Program-made: the position numbers and the translations under genes | DNA from: Chitinophagales bacterium | GTDB taxonomy: Bacteria; Bacteroidota; Bacteroidia; Chitinophagales; JADIYW01 | NCBI GenBank assembly: GCA_020636535.1 | Contig: JACJXT010000011.1 | Coordinates: 62,001 to 126,000, forward strand | Direction: 5' to 3' | Length of the DNA: 64,000 bases | The notes under the pieces: model-generated | What the model saw: only the letters and a program-made list of their open reading frames with translations | Databases searched by the model: none | What the model was told of the DNA's origin: nothing | Part shown: positions 59,691 to 64,000 of the stretch, in pieces | How the letters are laid out: each line of letters starts with the position of its first letter | How positions within the stretch are numbered: the stretch's first letter is position 1

Positions 59691-61913
59691 ATGACAACAA
59701 AAATTTTAGATTTAGAAGAATCTTTGAAGCAATACTTTGGCTTTGATAAGTTTAAAGGCAACCAAAAACAAATAATACAGAGTATTTTAAACCAACAAGA
59801 TACTTTTGTAATTATGCCAACAGGTGGTGGTAAATCATTATGTTACCAGTTACCAGCAATAATTTCTGAAGGAACAGCTATCGTAATTTCTCCTTTAATA
59901 GCACTAATGAAAAACCAAGTGGATTTAGTTAGAGGTTATAGCAACCAAGATAATATTGCACATTTTTTAAATTCGCAACTCAACAAAACACAAATAGCAC
60001 AAGTAAAAGCTGATGTTACCAATGAAGTAACTAAACTATTATATGTTGCTCCAGAATCATTAATAAAAGAAGAAAATATTGCTTTTTTAAAAAGCATTAA
60101 CATCTCTTTTGTTGCTGTTGATGAAGCTCATTGTATTTCTGAATGGGGACACGATTTTAGACCTGAGTACAGAAAAATAAAAGCAATGCTCGAAGACATT
60201 GGCTCTAAAATTCCTGTGGTAGCACTTACTGCTACTGCTACGCCAAAAGTACAGCACGATATTATCAAGACGCTAGGAATGAAAACGCCAAAAGTGTTTT
60301 TGTCTTCATTTTTAAGAGATAATTTATACTACGAAATTCGACCTAAAACTAGCAAACAAGATGCGATAAAAGACATCATAAAGTTTATAAAAAAGCAAAA
60401 CGGAAAAAGTGGTATCATTTATTGCTTAAGTAGAAACAATACCGAAGATTTGGCAGAAACACTTTCTGTAAATGGAATTAATGCTGTTGCTTATCATGCT
60501 GGATTAGATGCTAAAACAAGAAATGAAAGACAAGACCATTTTTTGATGGAAGAAGTACAAGTAATTGTAGCGACTATTGCTTTTGGTATGGGAATTGATA
60601 AACCAGATGTGCGATTTGTAATTCATTTTGATGTACCAAAATCGCTAGAAAACTACTATCAAGAAACTGGTAGAGCTGGTAGAGATGGTTTGCAAGGCGA
60701 TTGTATTGCTTACTTTTCGCCTAAAGAAATACATAAGTTTGAAAAATTCATTCTTAGCAATAAAGAAAAGTCGGTTACTGAAAAAGAAATTGCAGTTCAA
60801 CAACTCACTGAAGTAGAAGCATATGTGCAAAGTGCTGAGTGTAGAAAACGATTTGTACTACATTATTTTGGTGAAGAAATGGAACACGAATGCAACAAAA
60901 TGTGTGACAACTGTGCCAATCCGAAAGAAGCCGTAAATATAAAAAATGAAATGTTAATGGTGTTAGATGCCATCAAACAAACCAACGAACATACCAATAC
61001 TGCTAATTTGGTAAATATACTTACTGGTAGAAAATCGGCAGACATTACTACGCTTAATCAAGACAAATTAAAATGTTTTGGTGTTGGTAAAGACAATAAT
61101 ATGTTGTTTTGGAACTCTGTTATTCAAAAAGCACTTTTGGAAAATTTAATCAAAAAAGATATTGAAAGCTTTGGAATTTTAATGCTAACAGACAAAGCAC
61201 ACGAGTTTATTGAAAAACCAAAAGCCATACAAGTTGTTTTAAATCACAAGTTTGAAACTGATGATTCTGATGATGACACAGAAGTAATACAACTAAACCA
61301 AAAAAGTGGAAGTGTACTTGAACCTGTTTTATTAAGTCTTTTAAAAGATTTAAGAAAAACCGAAGCCAAGAAACATAAAGTACCAACTTATGTTGTTTTT
61401 CAAGATCCATCTTTAGAAGAAATGGCAACACTGTTTCCTATTACCGAAGAAGAATTATCAAATATTGCTGGTGTAAGTTTAGGTAAAGCCAAACGATATG
61501 GTAAAGCATTTATTAATGCTATTAAAAAATATATAGAAGAAAATAATATAGACCGAGTTAGTGAGTTTGACAATATTAAAAGCAAAGACAATAACTCTAA
61601 TACCAAAATAAATATTATTAAAGCAATTGACAAGCGAATGTCTTTAGATGATATTGCTGATACTTACAATATGGACATGGACAAACTAATTGCCGAAATT
61701 GAAAGTATTGTGCATACTGGAACAAAAGTGAATATCAATTATTACATTGATGAAGTTGTTGACGAAGATATACAAGAAGAAATTTACGACTACTTTATGA
61801 GTGCTAGCACTGACGATATTGATGTTGCTTACAAAACACTTAAAGAAGAAGACATTGAATTAGAAGAAATTCAGTTGACAAGAATTAAGTTTTTAAGCGA
61901 GTTAGCAAATTAA
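59691..61913 (+). CDS. recQ: RecQ ATP-dependent DNA helicase
   Basis: The 740-residue 3'-5' DNA helicase has motif 0 FGFDKFKGNQKQIIQSIL, Walker A MPTGGGKSLCYQLPA, II VDEAHCISEWGHDFRPEYR, GRAGRDG, RecQ zinc-binding Cys set (CRKRFVLHYFG...CNKMCDNC), a winged-helix RQC region and an HRDC domain (about 530-610, VFQDPSLEEMATLFPITEEELSNIAGVSLGKAKRYG). A C-terminal helical tail of about 130 residues is extra compared with the E. coli protein but common in Bacteroidota. It takes part in recombination repair. Confidence 0.96.
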   Translation: MTTKILDLEESLKQYFGFDKFKGNQKQIIQSILNQQDTFVIMPTGGGKSLCYQLPAIISEGTAIVISPLIALMKNQVDLVRGYSNQDNIAHFLNSQLNKTQIAQVKADVTNEVTKLLYVAPESLIKEENIAFLKSINISFVAVDEAHCISEWGHDFRPEYRKIKAMLEDIGSKIPVVALTATATPKVQHDIIKTLGMKTPKVFLSSFLRDNLYYEIRPKTSKQDAIKDIIKFIKKQNGKSGIIYCLSRNNTEDLAETLSVNGINAVAYHAGLDAKTRNERQDHFLMEEVQVIVATIAFGMGIDKPDVRFVIHFDVPKSLENYYQETGRAGRDGLQGDCIAYFSPKEIHKFEKFILSNKEKSVTEKEIAVQQLTEVEAYVQSAECRKRFVLHYFGEEMEHECNKMCDNCANPKEAVNIKNEMLMVLDAIKQTNEHTNTANLVNILTGRKSADITTLNQDKLKCFGVGKDNNMLFWNSVIQKALLENLIKKDIESFGILMLTDKAHEFIEKPKAIQVVLNHKFETDDSDDDTEVIQLNQKSGSVLEPVLLSLLKDLRKTEAKKHKVPTYVVFQDPSLEEMATLFPITEEELSNIAGVSLGKAKRYGKAFINAIKKYIEENNIDRVSEFDNIKSKDNNSNTKINIIKAIDKRMSLDDIADTYNMDMDKLIAEIESIVHTGTKVNINYYIDEVVDEDIQEEIYDYFMSASTDDIDVAYKTLKEEDIELEEIQLTRIKFLSELAN

Positions 61914-61920
61914 TTATTAA

Positions 61921-63018
61921 CTATGCACTCGCAAAGTTTCTGCCAAGTGTAGTAGAGTAATCTTCGTTAATGTTGTTATTATGTTGGTCTACAATTGGAT
62001 TCATAATATAAAACCAAAGTGGAGGAAATAAAGCACAAATCATCATTGCAGGATAACCGTTTGGCATTTGTGGTGCATTATCAAAATGTCTGAGTATTTG
62101 ATATTTTCTACTAGCATTGTAGTGATGATCGCTGTGTCTGGTTAATTCAAACAAAAACAATCTACCAAGCGTTCTGTTTGTATTCCAAGAATGGTGTGGT
62201 TTTACTTTTTCGAATCTACCTTCTGAGATTTCTTTCCGCAACAAACCATAGTGTTCTATATAATTTACTGTCTCTAACAACAAGAAACCAAGTACTGCTG
62301 CTCCAATAAATGCTAGCATTGCTTTCCAACCAAATACTATGGCAATCATTGTACAAAATAATACTTGTATCATTTGAAATACCAACATTTCGTTGTGTAT
62401 AGAAATAACAACTTGATTCGATTTTTTTAATCGGTGTGCTTCTAGTTTCCAAGCAGACAACCAACCTCCTACAACAGAGCGAATAAAAAACGAGTAAATC
62501 ACTTCATTTTTTCTGGAAGTTGCTGGATCAAATCTTGTAGCAATATTTTTATGATGACCTCTGTTATGCTCTATAAAAAAATGCATGTATAAAGAAGTTA
62601 GCAATAATGCTTTAGACATGTTTTGTTCGTATTTTTTACTACGATGACCTAATTCGTGTGCTACATTTATACCTATTACACCACAACCAATACTCATAGA
62701 CCAAGTCATGCCAATTAATTCTAAAGTGGTATAATCTGTATAACCAACTCTGTATAAAAAATAAAACAAGCCAACAAATTGTACTATAACTGTAAAATAT
62801 ATAAGATAGTCATATAATTTATTATTTCTTTCTTCTTTTTCTTCTTCTAATGAAAGGTTGTCTTCATTTCCTGGTAAAAACAATTCTACTGCTGGAATGA
62901 ATACAAAACCAAAAGCAACAGCAAAGAATGTCCACCAACCATTTGCATTTAATGAAACCACTAAAATTGCTGGTAAAACAACAATCGGAATAAAAAATTT
63001 AAGCGTTCTCCATTTCAT
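61921..63018 (-). CDS. AlkB-type alkane 1-monooxygenase
   Basis: The 365-residue membrane di-iron hydroxylase starts at MKWRTLKFFIPI (a start 11 codons upstream is possible). It has six TM helices and the full set of His motifs: HELGHR, EHNRGHHKNIATRFDPATS, NYIEHYGLLR and LTRHSDHHYNASRKYQILRHFDNAPQMPNGYPAMM. The last is diagnostic of AlkB. It hydroxylates terminal carbons of medium-chain alkanes or fatty acyl chains. Rubredoxin and rubredoxin reductase are not nearby. It is divergent from a TetR gene with an inverted repeat between them. Confidence 0.93.
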   Translation of the reverse strand: MKWRTLKFFIPIVVLPAILVVSLNANGWWTFFAVAFGFVFIPAVELFLPGNEDNLSLEEEKEERNNKLYDYLIYFTVIVQFVGLFYFLYRVGYTDYTTLELIGMTWSMSIGCGVIGINVAHELGHRSKKYEQNMSKALLLTSLYMHFFIEHNRGHHKNIATRFDPATSRKNEVIYSFFIRSVVGGWLSAWKLEAHRLKKSNQVVISIHNEMLVFQMIQVLFCTMIAIVFGWKAMLAFIGAAVLGFLLLETVNYIEHYGLLRKEISEGRFEKVKPHHSWNTNRTLGRLFLFELTRHSDHHYNASRKYQILRHFDNAPQMPNGYPAMMICALFPPLWFYIMNPIVDQHNNNINEDYSTTLGRNFASA

Positions 63019-63065
63019 AAAAAAACATTTTGTAGTATAAATGTAATACAATAATTTTAAAAAAT

Positions 63066-63090
63066 CAAACTATTTTTATAATAATAGTTT
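63066..63090. promoter_or_regulatory. operator-like inverted repeat between alkB-like and tetR genes
   Basis: AAACTATT (63067-63074) and AATAGTTT (63083-63090) form a perfect 8-bp inverted repeat with an 8-base spacer. On the minus strand a -33 TTTG (63066-63069) overlaps one arm and a TACATTTA box follows at about 20 bases. Binding by the adjacent TetR protein would block the monooxygenase promoter. Confidence 0.55.
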
Positions 63091-63131
63091 AATTTTGGTA
63101 TTTTTTGTAAACTTTACATAATCTTTATAGC

Positions 63132-63743
63132 GTGGGAAGAAAACCAGTAAACAAGAAAAGGAATAATAATTTCGAGAAAAAAGATTTGTATTTAAATCAG
63201 TTGGCGAGTGTTTTTAAAGAACATGGTATTAGCAAATACAATATGGATACTATTGCTAAAGAACTTGGTGTAAGTAAAGCAACATTGTATCATTATTTTA
63301 AATCGAAAGATGAAATGTTGGAACTGATTACAATTAACATCTTACAAAAAATTAGTGATGCAGAAAAAATACTAAAAGATAAATCGTTGAAATACATTGA
63401 TAGATATTATCATGCAATAGATTTGATTTCGCAAAATATTTCTGATATATCAACAGTTTTGTTAGAAGATATTAGAAACTATTATCCAAGAATTTGGAAA
63501 GATATACAAGCAGTGATTGATTATTTGTCTGAATTGTTAGAAAACTACTATAATGAAGGAAAGACGAACAAATTATTCAACGATATTGATACTAAAGTAC
63601 TTGTTCTTACCGACAGATTATTTTTTGATGCCATTTCTGATGTGGATTATCTCAAGAAAAATAAAATGAGTTTACAATTATTGTTCGACAATTACTTTAA
63701 ACTAAAAGCATTTGGTTTTATTAAACAGCACCAAAGTTTATAG
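63132..63743 (+). CDS. TetR family transcriptional regulator
   Basis: The 203-residue regulator has a GTG start. The N-terminal HTH is NMDTIAKELGVSKATLYHYFKSKDEM (residues 37-62) after a basic, Asn-rich leader. The C-terminal ligand domain is helical and not conserved. Divergent from the alkane monooxygenase gene, with the inverted repeat at 63067-63090 in between, it probably represses that gene and itself until a lipid or alkane ligand binds. Confidence 0.9.
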   Translation: MGRKPVNKKRNNNFEKKDLYLNQLASVFKEHGISKYNMDTIAKELGVSKATLYHYFKSKDEMLELITINILQKISDAEKILKDKSLKYIDRYYHAIDLISQNISDISTVLLEDIRNYYPRIWKDIQAVIDYLSELLENYYNEGKTNKLFNDIDTKVLVLTDRLFFDAISDVDYLKKNKMSLQLLFDNYFKLKAFGFIKQHQSL

Positions 63744-63752
63744 CTTGATTTT

Positions 63753-64000
63753 CTACTGTTTATTTATTTCTACAACAACAGCAACTGCTTTAGTTTCGTT
63801 GGTTTGTGCTTGAAATAATATTCTATTGTCTTTCGCTTGATATACTACATTGCTTACTTGTGCATTACCTAATGCTTGTTGTACTTTGCTTCTATAATCA
63901 CCATTCGCTTTGTTAATTGCACTATTCAGTTGATTATAATCTATCGCCTCTTTAGTTACTACAATTGCCATAAAATCTTTATTGCCAATATCATCAGCCA
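63753..64000 (-). CDS. C-terminal end of a DUF4384-like protein (truncated by window edge)
   Basis: The frame is open through base 64000 (ADDIGNKDF precedes the internal Met at 63971), so this is the end of a longer gene. The visible part, DIGNKDFMAIVVTKEAIDYNQLNSAINKANGDYRSKVQQALG, then YQAKDNRILFQAQTNETKAVAVVVEINKQ, resembles the C-terminal region of DUF4384-type proteins. Function unknown. It is convergent with the TetR gene. Confidence 0.55.
   Translation of the reverse strand, partial: ADDIGNKDFMAIVVTKEAIDYNQLNSAINKANGDYRSKVQQALGNAQVSNVVYQAKDNRILFQAQTNETKAVAVVVEINKQ

Noticed and set aside
62216..62464. 82-codon frame within the alkane monooxygenase gene
   Set aside because: Same-strand shadow in another frame; the main frame holds all AlkB His motifs without interruption.

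Overview
The window is AT-rich chromosomal DNA (roughly 30% G+C by eye) from a member of the Bacteroidota. The evidence is the set of families largely confined to that phylum (DUF2480, DUF3078, DUF6428, TIGR02757-type, Wzi/RemB-like outer-membrane protein), several candidate promoters with the Bacteroidota -7 box TAnnTTTG, the absence of clear Shine-Dalgarno sites, and a mevalonate-pathway cluster of Bacteroidota type. The order or genus cannot be fixed from this sequence. No tRNA, rRNA, CRISPR array, transposase, integrase or phage gene was seen.

Layout. 1-2673: the 3' part of a nitrous-oxide-reductase accessory operon (nosD partial, nosF, nosY). 2786-13150: housekeeping and envelope genes (MazG-like, SDR, Nfu, DUF1761, lytic transglycosylase, DUF2480, DUF3078, S9 peptidase, outer-membrane barrel, OmpA-like). 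13414-15198: lipoprotein, TPR and DinB genes. 15260-17235: a convergent type II restriction-modification pair whose C5-methyltransferase carries an N-terminal helix-turn-helix. 17360-22192: a nine-gene sulfide/persulfide operon (ArsR repressor, thiol methyltransferase-like, persulfide dioxygenase fused to two rhodaneses, rhodanese, two YeeE/YedE-type membrane proteins, small membrane protein, rhodanese, thioredoxin). A well-formed promoter and three operator half-sites precede it. 22382-25964: a LytS/LytTR-type two-component pair with a periplasmic propeller sensor. 26562-33368: a stretch of uncharacterised secreted, lipoprotein and DUF3592-like genes, with duplicated upstream DNA and a 196-bp tandem repeat. 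33443-40027: aminotransferase, flippase, barrel, Wzi/RemB-like and polyprenyl glycosylphosphotransferase genes (envelope polysaccharide). 40255-49183: recA and mostly housekeeping genes (Ppx/GppA, TIGR02757, PrsW, DUF1015, NhaD, S41 protease). 49546-53009: mevalonate-pathway genes (type 2 IPP isomerase, HMG-CoA reductase, GHMP kinase). 53027-53592: a YefM-YoeB-like toxin-antitoxin pair with its operator. 53761-56944: SF2 helicase and alanine symporter. 56981-58365: a compact arsenic operon (arsR, DUF6428, a 41-codon membrane peptide, arsC) with a palindromic operator. 58463-64000: mannose-1-phosphate guanylyltransferase, RecQ, AlkB-type monooxygenase divergent from a TetR regulator, and a truncated gene at the right edge.

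The most system-like regions are the sulfur operon, the minimal arsenic operon with its unlisted small peptide, and the 26.5-33.4 kb cluster of unknown envelope proteins. Intergenic DNA is rich in short palindromic and dispersed repeats. All functional calls rest on reading motifs by eye; no database search was run.
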